From Melioribacteraceae bacterium (lineage in GTDB: Bacteria > Bacteroidota > Ignavibacteria > Ignavibacteriales > Melioribacteraceae): a stretch of 45,808 nt of DNA. Below, piece by piece: positions 34,905 through 44,783 of the stretch (within the stretch, counting starts at the first letter, position 1; each line of letters starts with the position of its first letter). The DNA lies in the NCBI GenBank assembly GCA_026983955.1, contig JALSTB010000112.1, positions 1-45,808 of the forward strand, in the 5' to 3' direction. A program made the position numbers and the translations under genes. The notes under the pieces were generated by a model. The model worked only from the letters and a program-made list of their open reading frames with translations, made no database searches and had not been told where the DNA came from.

Positions 34905-36878
34905 TTATTTTAGTAACAACATCTTGCGTGTTTGTGAAAAATCGCCTGCTGTCAAACGGTAAAAATACAATCCGCTCGATAGTTTCGAAGCATCAAACGT
35001 AACGGAGTAATTTCCCGGCGATTGTTTTTCATTGACTAACCTTGCCACGGTCTTACCGAGAAGATCATAAACAATAAGGTTTACTTTTACTTCCGTTCCA
35101 TACGGAATCGAGTATTTTATAATTGTTGTTGGATTAAACGGATTCGGGTAGTTTTGCTCCAATGCAAACTTGTCCGGTACATCTCCGCCGGTTTTTACGC
35201 TGGTTGTAATACTTTGAACTGTTTTCAATATCCAATTTTCCGGGTCGAATTTTATGCTTTGAGGTTCTCCCGTAACATCGGCGTAAAAGGTTTGTGATTT
35301 TTGATTATTGAAAAATGTTAATAAAGTGTCGCCTGCCGTTGTGGTTACTTTTACTTGAACAGGCATTGTGAAAAAAACAGGATTTTTGTGATTCGATTGC
35401 TCGATCGTAATTCTAAAACGGTATGAATCATTGTCTATTTTCGAATAACCCCAATCTATATTGTATACGGGAAAATCTTCTCCGTAAATCCATTCTTTGA
35501 AAAAATATTCCAAATCTTTCCCGGAAACTTCTTCCGCCACTCTTTGAAAATCTTCCGTTGTTGCTACTCCGTAAGCAAGTTGCGGATCGTTAATGTAAGA
35601 ATACAAGACATCAAAAAAAGTTGAATCTCCCAATACGCCTCTTAACATGTGGAGGACCACAGCGCCTTTTGCATAACTGCGGGAACCGTCGAAAATTTCG
35701 CTGACGCTGTTAATGTTTTGCACGTAAATGGTACCAAATGCATTTTTGGCATAACTCATTTCCGACGCTATGGATGATTTGTAACTCGAGTAACCGTATT
35801 TCATTTCTTTGTACAACGATTCGCAGTAAGTTGCAAAGCCTTCATTCAACCAGATATGGTGCCAATCTTTGCAAGTGATTTTATCGCCGAACCATTGATG
35901 AGCAAGTTCGTGTGAAACAATGCCGCTGCCGAACGAACCCATAGAAGAGACGGTTTGATGCTCCATTCCGCCGCCCCAGCCGAATTGTGCGTGACCGTAT
36001 TTTTCATCAATGTACGGATACAAACCGAACAAATTCGAAAATATGGAAAGCATTTCCGGTGTTTTATCCAAATTGGTTTTGTTGGTTGCCAAATCTTCCG
36101 GATACATGTAATGTATAACTTCCATTGTGTCGCCGGGCGCGTAAACGAAATAATTTTTATACACTTCATAATTTGTCATTGCTACCGAAATTAAATAATG
36201 TGCAATCGGATGATGGTTTTTCCACTTGAAAGTTCTGGTACCGTCGCCGTTTTCTACGATCGCTTCCAAACTCCCGTTTGATACCGAATAAAAAAGCTCG
36301 TCGGCTGTAATCCAAACATCGGAAGAATCCGCTTTGTCGGCCGGTGTATCTTTGCAAGGCCACCAGTCGCTTGCGCCGTAAGGTTCGCTTAAAGACCAAA
36401 TAGCAGGCGTGCCGTTGTGAGAGCCGAATTCGAAGCTGCCGAATCCGGAACTGCCCGGACGCCCGCGGTAGTAAACATCCACGGCAAATTCTTCTCCGGT
36501 ATTGACCGGTTGGGAAAGGGTAATGTTTATTCTGTCGCCCGGATGTGTAAACGAAAGCATCGCGTTTCCCGATTTTACGGAATCGACTGTGAAAACATTC
36601 CGCAAATCGAGAAAAAATCCGGTAAGTCCGTCGGATAAACTTTTTGCCTTCACCGTAACGACGCCGTTTATTTGTTTTACAACGTGGTTGATTTTTATAT
36701 TCAGTTTGTAATAAGTAACATCAATATTGGAATCTCCGGGATAATTGATTTTGGAAACTTTCAAAAGACGTTCGTAATATTTTTGCTTCCCAGTTGCACA
36801 TTCGTTTTTGTATTGTTGTGCAATTCCATTGAAAGCAAATAAAACAATTAAAACTAAAACAATTAAAATATTCTTCAT
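34905..36878 (-). CDS. Secreted M1-family metallopeptidase with type IX sorting domain
   Basis: A 657-residue exported zinc aminopeptidase. The signal peptide is ILIVLVLIVLFAFNGIAQ. An M1 N-terminal beta domain comes first. The catalytic domain follows, with substrate motif GGGMEHQTVSSMG and zinc site H323-E324-x-x-H327 (SHELAHQW) plus E346 (WLNEGFATY), spaced as the family requires. Residues from about 575 form a C-terminal sorting domain: FALEQNYPNPFNPTTIIKYS, VYDLLGKTVARLV and LSSGLYFYRL. Type IX secretion would place it on the surface or outside the cell. AGGAG precedes the ATG. A bidirectional terminator follows. Confidence 0.95.
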   Translation of the reverse strand: MKNILIVLVLIVLFAFNGIAQQYKNECATGKQKYYERLLKVSKINYPGDSNIDVTYYKLNIKINHVVKQINGVVTVKAKSLSDGLTGFFLDLRNVFTVDSVKSGNAMLSFTHPGDRINITLSQPVNTGEEFAVDVYYRGRPGSSGFGSFEFGSHNGTPAIWSLSEPYGASDWWPCKDTPADKADSSDVWITADELFYSVSNGSLEAIVENGDGTRTFKWKNHHPIAHYLISVAMTNYEVYKNYFVYAPGDTMEVIHYMYPEDLATNKTNLDKTPEMLSIFSNLFGLYPYIDEKYGHAQFGWGGGMEHQTVSSMGSFGSGIVSHELAHQWFGDKITCKDWHHIWLNEGFATYCESLYKEMKYGYSSYKSSIASEMSYAKNAFGTIYVQNINSVSEIFDGSRSYAKGAVVLHMLRGVLGDSTFFDVLYSYINDPQLAYGVATTEDFQRVAEEVSGKDLEYFFKEWIYGEDFPVYNIDWGYSKIDNDSYRFRITIEQSNHKNPVFFTMPVQVKVTTTAGDTLLTFFNNQKSQTFYADVTGEPQSIKFDPENWILKTVQSITTSVKTGGDVPDKFALEQNYPNPFNPTTIIKYSIPYGTEVKVNLIVYDLLGKTVARLVNEKQSPGNYSVTFDASKLSSGLYFYRLTAGDFSQTRKMLLLK

Positions 36879-36987
36879 AATTTCTCCTGAATTAAATTAA
36901 TTTTAGATTACCTTAAAAAAGGAAATATTCAGTAGCATTTGTGAGGCGCTGAAAAATTTTTACAATGAACTAACACGATTCGCAAGT

Positions 36988-37407
36988 TTAATATTCTTCG
37001 TTTTTGTTTTTCGCGCAAAGCTCTATCAACACACCATGTGTGGATTTCGGATGAAGAAATGCAATTTCCAATCCTTCCGCGCCTTTGCGGGGAGTTTTAT
37101 CGATTAAATCGACGCCTTTATCTTCCGCTACTTTAAGAGCCGCTTGAACGTCATCCGTATTGAAAGCAATATGATGCACTCCTTCACCACGCTTTTCAAT
37201 GAATTTGGCAACTGGACTATCGGCGGAAGTGGCTTCAAGCAATTCTATTTTTGTTTTACCAACCATAAAAAAAGCGGTTTTAACTTTTTGATCTTGAACT
37301 TCTTCTATGGTATAACAATTAAACCCTAACACTTCTTCATAAAATTTAATTGCTTCATCCAAATTTTTTACCGCAATACCAATGTGCTCAATATGTGAAA
37401 TATTCAT
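36988..37407 (-). CDS. mce: Methylmalonyl-CoA epimerase
   Basis: A 139-residue VOC-fold enzyme that interconverts (S)- and (R)-methylmalonyl-CoA for the adjacent mutase. It begins ISHIEHIGIAVKNLDEAIKF and continues with KIELLEATSADSPVAKFIEK. GEGVHHIAFNTDDVQAAL supplies a metal-ligand His pair, and HPKSTHGVLIELC ends the domain. A longer frame from 37491 overlaps the mutase gene and adds residues absent from the family. ATG 37407 has AAGGGAA upstream and lies 10 bases after the mutase stop, so the two are one operon. Confidence 0.95.
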   Translation of the reverse strand: MNISHIEHIGIAVKNLDEAIKFYEEVLGFNCYTIEEVQDQKVKTAFFMVGKTKIELLEATSADSPVAKFIEKRGEGVHHIAFNTDDVQAALKVAEDKGVDLIDKTPRKGAEGLEIAFLHPKSTHGVLIELCAKNKNEEY

Positions 37408-37417
37408 TTTATTTCCC

Positions 37418-39094
37418 TTATAATTTAACATTATCGTGATATTCCCCGAAAACATCGCGCATTGCGTTTGAAATTTCACCAATACTTGCATACACTTTTA
37501 CCGCTTCGATAATGTAAGGCATTAAATTTTCCGTGCCTTCAGCGGCTTTCCGTAAAGCATGCAATTTATTTTCGACTTCAGTGTTATCACGTTCGCTTTT
37601 AATTTTTCTTAAAAATTTAATTTGTTCATCTTGAACCTTTTCGTCGATTTTCAACACATCCGAATAATGTTCTTCGGGTTCAATATATTCGTTTACCCCA
37701 ACAACTATTCTTTCCTTGTTTTCCAATTCTTGATTGTATTTATAAGCGGCTTTTTGGATTTCCTGTTGAACGTAACCGTTTTCAATTGCGTTAATCATTC
37801 CACCCATTGATTCGATTTTTTTCAAATAATCATTGGCTTCTTCTTCAATTTGGTTAGTTAAAGATTCCACGTAATACGAACCGGCTAACGGATCGATTGT
37901 ATTTGCCAGACCGCTTTCGTGTGCGACGATTTGCTGTGTGCGCAAAGCAATTTTAACCGATTTCTCGGTCGGCAATGCAAGTGCCTCGTCTTTGGAATTG
38001 GTGTGAAGACTTTGCGTGCCGCCCAATACAGCGGCTATGGTTTGTATTGTAACTCTGATTATGTTATTATCGACTTGCTGAGCCGTAAGCGCCGACCCGG
38101 CAGTTTGTGTATGGAAACGCATCATCATCGAGCGTTCTTTTTTTGCGTTAAACCGCTCCTTCATAATACGCGCCCACATTCTTCTTGCGGCTCTGAATTT
38201 TGCAACTTCTTCCAGCAAATCGTTATGTGCATTAAAGAAAAACGAAAGTCTGCCGGCAAATTGGTCAACGTCCAAACCTGCGTTTAACGCCGCTTTTACA
38301 TATTCGATACCGTCAGCAAGTGTAAAACCGACTTCTTGAGCCGCGGTTGAGCCGGCTTCCCTGATATGGTAACCTGAAATTGAGATGGTATTCCACGTGG
38401 GGACTTCTTTTGCACAATATTCGAATATATTTGTGATCAATCGCATCGATGGTTTCGGTGGATAAATGTATGTTCCGCGCGCAATGTATTCTTTTAAGAT
38501 ATCGTTTTGGATTGTTCCGCGAATTGCATTTTTCGGAACACCTTGTTTTTCTGCAACAACGATATACATCGCAAGCAGAATTGCAGCCGGCGCATTAATA
38601 GTCATCGAAGTTGAAACTTTGTCAAGCGGTATTTTATCGAAAAGTATTTCCATGTCAGCCAGAGTATCGATTGCCACACCTACTTTCCCAACTTCCCCAA
38701 AAGCCATCGGGTCGTCACTGTCGTAACCGATTTGTGTGGGAAGATCAAATGCAACGGAAAGTCCGCTTTGCCCTTGTGACAATAAGTATTTATATCGTTC
38801 GTTCGATTCTTTCGCAGTTCCGAAACCGGCATACTGGCGCATTGTCCATAATCTTCCTCTGTACATCGTCGGCTGAATCCCGCGGGTGTATGGGAACTGT
38901 CCCGGAAAATTCAAATCCCGCAAGTAATCCGTTTTCTCCAAATCTACCGGGGAATATAAAGCTTTGACCGCCTTAAACGATTGGGTTGTGAATTCTTTTC
39001 TTCGTTCGGGATGTTTTTCAATTGCTTTTTTGTATGTGGTGCTTGCCCACTCGTTTTGTGCGGATTGTATTCTTTCTGTTTTATCCATCTTCAT
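37418..39094 (-). CDS. Methylmalonyl-CoA mutase, catalytic (large) subunit
   Basis: A 558-residue enzyme subunit that converts (R)-methylmalonyl-CoA to succinyl-CoA with coenzyme B12. The TIM-barrel substrate motif is [20 protein letters not shown], with the Tyr/Arg pattern of methylmalonyl- rather than isobutyryl-CoA mutases. [19 protein letters not shown] and [17 protein letters not shown] follow. There is no C-terminal B12-binding domain (no DxHxxG motif), so this is the split type and a separate small subunit of about 140 residues must be encoded elsewhere. It is followed by the epimerase gene after 10 bases. Confidence 0.93.
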   Translation of the reverse strand: MKMDKTERIQSAQNEWASTTYKKAIEKHPERRKEFTTQSFKAVKALYSPVDLEKTDYLRDLNFPGQFPYTRGIQPTMYRGRLWTMRQYAGFGTAKESNERYKYLLSQGQSGLSVAFDLPTQIGYDSDDPMAFGEVGKVGVAIDTLADMEILFDKIPLDKVSTSMTINAPAAILLAMYIVVAEKQGVPKNAIRGTIQNDILKEYIARGTYIYPPKPSMRLITNIFEYCAKEVPTWNTISISGYHIREAGSTAAQEVGFTLADGIEYVKAALNAGLDVDQFAGRLSFFFNAHNDLLEEVAKFRAARRMWARIMKERFNAKKERSMMMRFHTQTAGSALTAQQVDNNIIRVTIQTIAAVLGGTQSLHTNSKDEALALPTEKSVKIALRTQQIVAHESGLANTIDPLAGSYYVESLTNQIEEEANDYLKKIESMGGMINAIENGYVQQEIQKAAYKYNQELENKERIVVGVNEYIEPEEHYSDVLKIDEKVQDEQIKFLRKIKSERDNTEVENKLHALRKAAEGTENLMPYIIEAVKVYASIGEISNAMRDVFGEYHDNVKL

Positions 39095-39197
39095 TGGAAT
39101 TTATATTAAACTTAACTTCCAAATTAAAAATAATATTCTTATGAATAAACCCAAAAAACAATAATTATCGTATAACAAATGAAAAATTTTTCTTTAC

Positions 39198-39226
39198 TTG
39201 ACAAATAAAAAACATTAACATATTTT
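39198..39226 (+). promoter_or_regulatory. Sigma70-like promoter of tRNA-Asn
   Basis: TTGACA (39198-39203), a 17-base spacer and TATTTT (39221-39226). The tRNA begins 38 bases after the -10 element. Confidence 0.75.
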
Positions 39227-39264
39227 ACAGTCCTTGAAATTTCTCTTTTAGTTTTTTTACATAT

Positions 39265-39336
<72 letters not shown>

Positions 39337-39344
39337 CAATATTT

Positions 39345-39370
39345 ACCCCAATGCTGAGTTGGGGTTTTTT
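39345..39370 (+). terminator. Rho-independent terminator of tRNA-Asn
   Basis: ACCCCAA (39345-39351) pairs with TTGGGGT (39359-39365), followed by a T run. Confidence 0.9.
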
Positions 39371-39572
39371 GTTTAATAGAAATTATACGTCTGTAATTTT
39401 AATTGAAAAACTCTTTCCCGCCTCAAATTTTGCAGGGTATTATCTGCTCCGGTAAAGTACTGAATTGCTCAATACCAATTGAAAAAGAATTAACGTGCCG
39501 GAACGCTTTGGATACAAAATTTTATTTACAAATCAATGTGATTTAATCCCGCATAATTTTTTACCTTTTTTG

Positions 39573-39578
39573 TATATT
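39573..39578 (+). promoter_or_regulatory. Candidate promoter element before the amylase gene
   Basis: TTGTATATTCT, with core TATATT at 39573-39578, resembles the TTGTATATTTG elements found before mfd and the DUF1684 gene. It is 30 bases before the amylase start. No partner element is evident. Confidence 0.35.
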
Positions 39579-39607
39579 CTAACTGTCAGCAAAAAAGGAT
39601 GGTAGCC

Positions 39608-42184
39608 ATGCTTAGATTAACCTTGATTTTAGTATATATTGTAACCGTATATATAAATCTACATGCGCAGGATTTCTTATTTCAAGGTTGGTACTGGGAT
39701 TATCCCAAAACCTCAGACGGTGAAAATTGGGCTGATACTTTACGCCTTAAAGCTGCGGAATTATCGGATGCGGGATTTACTTTTGTTTGGCTACCTCCTT
39801 TGTCCCGGACAAGTTCCGGCAGCAACAGCAACGGTTACGATCCGGAAGATTTATACGATTTGGGTGAATTCGGTTTGGGTCCAACCGGCTTCGGCTCGCG
39901 TACCGATGTGGATAATCTTGTAGCGGAATTTAATGCACAAGGTATTAAAGCGGTTGCCGATGTTGTTTTTAATCACCGGGACGGTGGTAAAGCCGAAAAT
40001 AATCCGGCAGTGGAAGACTGGATAGAAAATTTTACATATCCCGGTAATTGCCCCTATCCTTCCGATAGAGTGAGATTCATTTTGCCAATCGGAGGAACAA
40101 CCGGAAAAGGAAGCGGAACTTATTATTTTAAGATTAAATCAAAAACCGAACATCCCGATTTTTTCGGCAAATCGTATAAGTTTTATGTTTGGACGACGAA
40201 AGTCGGTTGGCAAGGGCTTCCCGACGAAACCGAATCGGAACCGAACGGCGGGGGCGGTTGTGGCGAACCGAACAATACCGTATCCCTTGGTGTTAATTAC
40301 TGGGCAACTATCGATGCTTCCGGTTGCAAAATAGATGAATTTCAGCTTACTTTATCAGCTTCGGATTTTTATTCCGCCGGCGATACTCTTTTCTGCGTGC
40401 TGCCGAACGATGCGGGTTATTCCGATCATTACATCTACGAACTCTGGTACAACGACGGTGTAAATCCCACTGTTAATATTCAATCCGATGTTATCTACCA
40501 AACTTATACCGATTTTACATCTTTGCCGAGCGGGCGCGGCGGAATGAACTGGCAAAACTTTAAACCCAACGGGGTTACATCAACAACTTTATGCGGCGAC
40601 TGGGATTGGCCTTGGTTTTTCTACGATTATGATCAATATATTCAATCGACGAAAGATACACTTTTTGCTTGGACCGCCTGGCTGTGGAATGATGTAGGAA
40701 TACGGGGATTACGTATGGATGCGGTTAAACATTTCACTCCGGAATTTGTCGGTGATTTGTTCGATTACCTTTACGACCAAGGAATTGCACCGCAGCTCAA
40801 CGTAGGTGAATATTTCGACGGTAACTCCGCCACTCTGAAAAACTGGATTGACCAAGTATATTCGTACATGGATGCGGATACCAAGTCTGCCATTACACCA
40901 CGCGTATTCGATTTCTCTTTGTTTTATGCCCTCAAAGATGCTTCCGATACTTACGGTTATGATGTCCGCAATGTTTTCAATTCCGGTCTTGTTGATGCAC
41001 AAGGCATGAGCGGATTTAATGTTGTTACATTTGTAAATAACCACGACCTGGCAAAGGAAGGTAACAATATTCAAAACGATCCGGTTTTGGCTTATGCTTA
41101 CATTCTCACAAATAATCAAGCCGGTTTGCCAACCGTATTTTACCCAGACTATTATTATGTTAACGGATTTACCAATACGGGAATGAAAGACAAAATCGAC
41201 AAACTAATAGGTCTGCATAAAAAATATATTTACGGGGCTTCCGCACGCGATTATTTAAGCAGAATTGGAACCCCTTACAATCAAAACTTTACTTCAGGTT
41301 ATGATAATACAACATTAATCTATCAATTAATGAATATTCCTACATCACAAGATGTAATCGTTGCAATTAATTATGCTGGCGGTACGGATACCCTGAAAGT
41401 TTCGCAAGAAATAAACACAACAAACGTTACATCAGGCGATGTTTTTGTAAATATGATTGATAACAACTTTTCCACTTATGCGAAAGTTAATTCGGGTAAT
41501 GAAATTTTAATTGAATTACCGCCGCGCTCATATTCCGTTTGGGTGCAAGGAGTATTGGCGGAGATAAAAATTTATTTGGAAGGACCGTACGATTCGAATT
41601 CAAATGAAATGAAAACCGCTCTTGCCTCAAATAACTATTTGCCGTTAACTTCCCCGTACACGGAAGATCCTCGGACAGTTAAAAATATTCCCGCAAATAC
41701 GGTTGATTGGATTCTGATAGAGTTACGGTCGGGTGAAAACGGTCCTGCCGTTGCCTACAGAAGTGCGTTTCTCCGGAAGGACGGGAGAATTGTTGATGAC
41801 GACGGAACCGGAACGGCAGTACCCATTCCCGCTAAAACAGGAAATTATTACATTGTTGTTAAGCACAGGAATCATCTGCCGGTAATGAGTGCCGCCCCGG
41901 TTGCGCTCTCCGGTTCAACCGCTTTATACGATTTTACCACTTCTCAATCTCAAGCGTACGGCGCCAATCCTTTAACCGATCTTACGGGAAGCGGAATTTA
42001 CGGAATGATTGCCGGCGATGCAACAAACAACGGCTCAGTTGATGCGGCAGATAGAAACGAAACTTGGAACAAGCGTAACCAAACAGGATATTTGTCCGCC
42101 GATGTTACTTGCAACGGCGTGGTTGATGCAGCCGACAGGAATATAACGTGGAACAACCGGAATAAAGTAACCCAAGTTCCTTAA
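39608..42184 (+). CDS. Secreted GH13 alpha-amylase with C-terminal dockerin-like repeats
   Basis: An 858-residue exported enzyme that cleaves alpha-1,4-glucans. The signal peptide is RLTLILVYIVTVYINLHAQ. The GH13 barrel has VADVVFNHRDGG, nucleophile D371 in GLRMDAVKHF, acid/base E401 in NVGEYFDG and D480 in FVNNHDLA. A Gly/Cys-rich insert (EPNGGGGCGEPNN) sits near residue 220. After the barrel comes a beta domain (IKIYLEGPYDSNSNEMKTAL; YYIVVKHRNHLPVMS). Two calcium-loop-like repeats end the protein (GDATNNGSVDAADRNETWN and CNGVVDAADRNITWN). It lacks the PNPFNP sorting domain. ATG 39608 has AAGGA upstream with good spacing; the ATG at 39599 lies within that site. Confidence 0.93.
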   Translation: MLRLTLILVYIVTVYINLHAQDFLFQGWYWDYPKTSDGENWADTLRLKAAELSDAGFTFVWLPPLSRTSSGSNSNGYDPEDLYDLGEFGLGPTGFGSRTDVDNLVAEFNAQGIKAVADVVFNHRDGGKAENNPAVEDWIENFTYPGNCPYPSDRVRFILPIGGTTGKGSGTYYFKIKSKTEHPDFFGKSYKFYVWTTKVGWQGLPDETESEPNGGGGCGEPNNTVSLGVNYWATIDASGCKIDEFQLTLSASDFYSAGDTLFCVLPNDAGYSDHYIYELWYNDGVNPTVNIQSDVIYQTYTDFTSLPSGRGGMNWQNFKPNGVTSTTLCGDWDWPWFFYDYDQYIQSTKDTLFAWTAWLWNDVGIRGLRMDAVKHFTPEFVGDLFDYLYDQGIAPQLNVGEYFDGNSATLKNWIDQVYSYMDADTKSAITPRVFDFSLFYALKDASDTYGYDVRNVFNSGLVDAQGMSGFNVVTFVNNHDLAKEGNNIQNDPVLAYAYILTNNQAGLPTVFYPDYYYVNGFTNTGMKDKIDKLIGLHKKYIYGASARDYLSRIGTPYNQNFTSGYDNTTLIYQLMNIPTSQDVIVAINYAGGTDTLKVSQEINTTNVTSGDVFVNMIDNNFSTYAKVNSGNEILIELPPRSYSVWVQGVLAEIKIYLEGPYDSNSNEMKTALASNNYLPLTSPYTEDPRTVKNIPANTVDWILIELRSGENGPAVAYRSAFLRKDGRIVDDDGTGTAVPIPAKTGNYYIVVKHRNHLPVMSAAPVALSGSTALYDFTTSQSQAYGANPLTDLTGSGIYGMIAGDATNNGSVDAADRNETWNKRNQTGYLSADVTCNGVVDAADRNITWNNRNKVTQVP

Positions 42185-42265
42185 CCTGAGGATTGGAATT
42201 TTTAACGTTGTATGATAGTCTTCTTATTTTTTATGATTATATTGATTTAATCATATAGGCGGAAT

Positions 42266-42790
42266 ATGAAAACAAGTGTTTTGGAAAAAGTTGAACGAAT
42301 CGAGAAGGAAAGAAATGACCTTCTGGAAAAGTTATCCGCTTTTGATGATGAGTATTTGAATATGAAACCACGTCCAGGTAAATGGTCGGTTCTTCAAATT
42401 CTTAATCATCTGATAAAATCGGAAAAGCTCTCGGTAATCTACATTAAAAGGAAAATAAGCGGACAATCCGAGATTAAACAATCAAGTATTAAATCGAAAA
42501 TCAATGCGTTTATTTTACGGACGGGATTGCGATTACCAATTAAATTGAAAGCGCCGGATAATGTATCGGATGTACCCGATTATGATACCTTGGAAAATGT
42601 AAAACAAAATTGGGATAAAGTCCGCCGGTTGTTTTTATCGGTCATTATCGATATGCCGGACGGGATGCTGGATAAAGATGTGTTCAAACATCCCGTTACT
42701 GGAAAAATGAATATTAAAGGCGCAGTCGATTTTTTCGATTCCCATTTCAAACACCATTTAAAACAAGTTTATTCGATTATAAATAAATAA
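42266..42790 (+). CDS. DinB-like protein
   Basis: A 174-residue four-helix-bundle protein of the DinB/YfiT superfamily, which includes metal-dependent thiol transferases. It shows a first helix (VERIEKERNDLLEKLSAF), then PRPGKWSVLQILNHLIKSE with the first metal His. The C-terminal DSHFKHHLKQVYSII has two more His, so the likely metal triad is intact. Its substrate is unknown. It stands 81 bases after the amylase and 16 bases before the DUF2147 gene. Confidence 0.85.
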   Translation: MKTSVLEKVERIEKERNDLLEKLSAFDDEYLNMKPRPGKWSVLQILNHLIKSEKLSVIYIKRKISGQSEIKQSSIKSKINAFILRTGLRLPIKLKAPDNVSDVPDYDTLENVKQNWDKVRRLFLSVIIDMPDGMLDKDVFKHPVTGKMNIKGAVDFFDSHFKHHLKQVYSIINK

Positions 42791-42806
42791 TAATTGGAGA
42801 GGACAA

Positions 42807-43268
42807 ATGAAAAAAATCACTTTTCTCTTGGGGATTTTAATATCATTTACTTTTTTTGCATATAATTCATTTGCCCAGCATGAAGAAATAACCGGACTTT
42901 GGAAAACAATAGATGATGAAACCGGCGAGCCAAAATCCGTTGTGGAAATATATCTTAATGAGGGAAAACTTTATGGTAAAATAGTTAAACTTTTTAGAAA
43001 ACCCGGCGAAGACCCTGACCCGGTGTGTGATAAATGCGATGAGGACGATCCGAGAAAAAACCAAAAGATTATTGGGATGACAATAATAACGGATATGGTA
43101 TACGATGAAGACGATGACGAATGGGAAGACGGTGAAATACTCGACCCGAAAAATGGGAAGGTGTACGATTGTAAATTGTGGGTGGAAAACGGAAAATTGC
43201 AAGTGCGCGGTTATGTTCTGTTTTTCCACAGAACACAAGAATGGGTGCGCTACAACGGTGAAATATAA
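42807..43268 (+). CDS. DUF2147-domain secreted protein
   Basis: A 153-residue exported protein. The signal peptide is ITFLLGILISFTFFAYNSFAQ. The mature domain is DUF2147: ITGLWKTIDDETGEPKSVVE, LYGKIVKLFRK, a Cys pair in VCDKCDEDDPRKNQK, and IIGMTIITDMVY. An acidic stretch (DEDDDEWEDGE) and LDPKNGKVYDCKLWVENGK follow. The family is a lipocalin-like beta domain of unknown role. GGAGAGGA precedes the ATG. Confidence 0.9.
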   Translation: MKKITFLLGILISFTFFAYNSFAQHEEITGLWKTIDDETGEPKSVVEIYLNEGKLYGKIVKLFRKPGEDPDPVCDKCDEDDPRKNQKIIGMTIITDMVYDEDDDEWEDGEILDPKNGKVYDCKLWVENGKLQVRGYVLFFHRTQEWVRYNGEI

Positions 43269-43307
43269 TGTTATAATAATATAAATTTAAAACGATAACA
43301 GTTGTCG

Positions 43308-44132
43308 ATGGATAATTATCATTTGAGCGGAATTTATGTTTATCCCGTCAAATCGCTCGGCGGGGTTGAACTTGAAAATGCCCAGGTTGAAGAACGCGGA
43401 TTAAAATTCGACCGCCGGTGGATGGTTGTGGATGAAAACAACATATTTCTTTCTCAAAGAAGATTGCCTGCCATGGCTCTTATCCGGACCGGAATATCGG
43501 GCAACAAAATAAAACTTACACATAAATCCAAAACCGTTCCGCCATTGTATTTAACCGCAGATAAATATTCCGGGCAACAAACCTCAGTGAAAATTTTCGA
43601 AAAAGAAGTGCCCGCCCATTTTGTTTCCTCTGTTGCCGATGAATGGTTTTCCGAAGCGCTCGGTGTTAAATGCCGTTTGGTTTATATGTCCGCTACTGAT
43701 ATCAGACATGTTAATCCCAAGTATGCAAAGAAAAATGAAACGGTGAGCTTTGCCGACGGTTTCCCGTTTTTGATTATCGGCCAACCGTCTATGGATTTGC
43801 TCAATTCCAAACTTCAAGAAAAATTATCAATTATGAGGTTCCGACCGAACTTTGTTTTTGAAGGTGGAAACCCGCATGATGAGGACAAATGGTTGCGAAT
43901 AAAAATAGGGGAAATAACTTTTAATGTTGTAAAGCCCTGTGCCCGCTGTGTAATTACAACGGTAAATCAAGAAACCGCCGAAAAAGGAAAGGAACCTTTG
44001 AGAACCCTTTCCAAATACAGACGTGCAAGCGGTAAAATATTTTTCGGTCAAAATATGATTGCCGGAAATACTGGTCAAGTAAAATTGAATGATGAAATTA
44101 AAGTATTGAAAATTAAAACTAATGAAATTTGA
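43308..44132 (+). CDS. MOSC-domain protein
   Basis: A 274-residue cytoplasmic protein with an N-terminal MOSC beta-barrel (GIYVYPVKSLGGVELENAQV, RGLKFDRRWMVVD) and a C-terminal MOSC domain. The latter has MRFRPNFVFEGGNPHDED and KPCARCVITTVN with C211 and C214; one of them would bind the molybdenum cofactor. It resembles bacterial YcbX/mARC-type proteins that reduce N-hydroxylated compounds, but lacks a visible ferredoxin domain, so an electron donor must be separate. The start was moved from TTG 43302 to ATG 43308. It overlaps the esterase gene by 11 bases. Confidence 0.9.
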   Translation: MDNYHLSGIYVYPVKSLGGVELENAQVEERGLKFDRRWMVVDENNIFLSQRRLPAMALIRTGISGNKIKLTHKSKTVPPLYLTADKYSGQQTSVKIFEKEVPAHFVSSVADEWFSEALGVKCRLVYMSATDIRHVNPKYAKKNETVSFADGFPFLIIGQPSMDLLNSKLQEKLSIMRFRPNFVFEGGNPHDEDKWLRIKIGEITFNVVKPCARCVITTVNQETAEKGKEPLRTLSKYRRASGKIFFGQNMIAGNTGQVKLNDEIKVLKIKTNEI

Positions 44133-44778
44133 AAAACATTATTTGGAAATAAAAAAAACAGCCAGGTTCTTCACACTTGGTGAGTTAACGGATAAAACCC
44201 TTGCGGTTTGGTTTGTGCTCCACGGTTATGGTCAACTTGCGGAATTTTTTATTAAAAAATTTGAATGTATCGCCGGTGAAAATAATTTTATCGTTGCGCC
44301 GGAGGCATTGAACAAATTTTACCTCAAAGGTTTTTCCGGCAGGGTTGGAGCCACGTGGATGACAAAGGAAGAAAGATTAAAAGAAATAAAAGATTATGCG
44401 CTCTATCTGGATAAAGTATATTTTCAAATAATAAATAATCAAAAATATGAAAATATAAAAATTAACTTACTCGGATTTTCACAAGGAGCGCATACGGCTG
44501 TACGATGGGCGATTTACGGAAAACCCAAAATCAATAATTTGATTTTATGGAGCGGTTCGTTTCCTGCCGAACCGGAAATTGAAAATCACTTGCCGCTTTT
44601 CAACGGAATGAATGTTTTCATTTTATCCGGTTCAAACGATGAATTTATTGATGAAAAAAGTGTTCAAATTGAAACTGAAAGACTTAATAAACTCGGATTA
44701 AAATTTCATTCTCTCCGTTTCGATGGTGGACATGAGATAAAAAAGGAAACTCTACAACAACTTAACGGAATGTTATAA
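44122..44778 (+). CDS. Phospholipase/carboxylesterase-like alpha/beta hydrolase
   Basis: A 218-residue serine hydrolase. It has the oxyanion-strand motif VWFVLHGYGQ and nucleophile S120 in LLGFSQGAHTAVRW. The acid is probably the Asp in SGSNDEFI and the base the His in FDGGHEI. It fits the small phospholipase/carboxylesterase family, with no signal peptide, so it is cytoplasmic. The start overlaps the MOSC gene by 11 bases and the GH5 gene follows after 5 bases, suggesting one transcript. The substrate is not known. Confidence 0.87.
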   Translation: MKFEKHYLEIKKTARFFTLGELTDKTLAVWFVLHGYGQLAEFFIKKFECIAGENNFIVAPEALNKFYLKGFSGRVGATWMTKEERLKEIKDYALYLDKVYFQIINNQKYENIKINLLGFSQGAHTAVRWAIYGKPKINNLILWSGSFPAEPEIENHLPLFNGMNVFILSGSNDEFIDEKSVQIETERLNKLGLKFHSLRFDGGHEIKKETLQQLNGML

Positions 44779-44783
44779 CCGGA

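Noticed and set aside
37408-37491. Upstream extension of the epimerase frame
   Set aside because: It overlaps the mutase gene and adds residues not found in the family; the ATG at 37407 has a better ribosome-binding site.
37919-38287. Open frame of 122 codons opposite the methylmalonyl-CoA mutase gene
   Set aside because: Shadow of a conserved gene; no ribosome-binding site and no domain.
42000-42181. Dockerin-like repeats as evidence of a cellulosome
   Set aside because: There is no scaffoldin or cohesin in the window and similar tails occur on exported proteins of Bacteroidota without cellulosomes.
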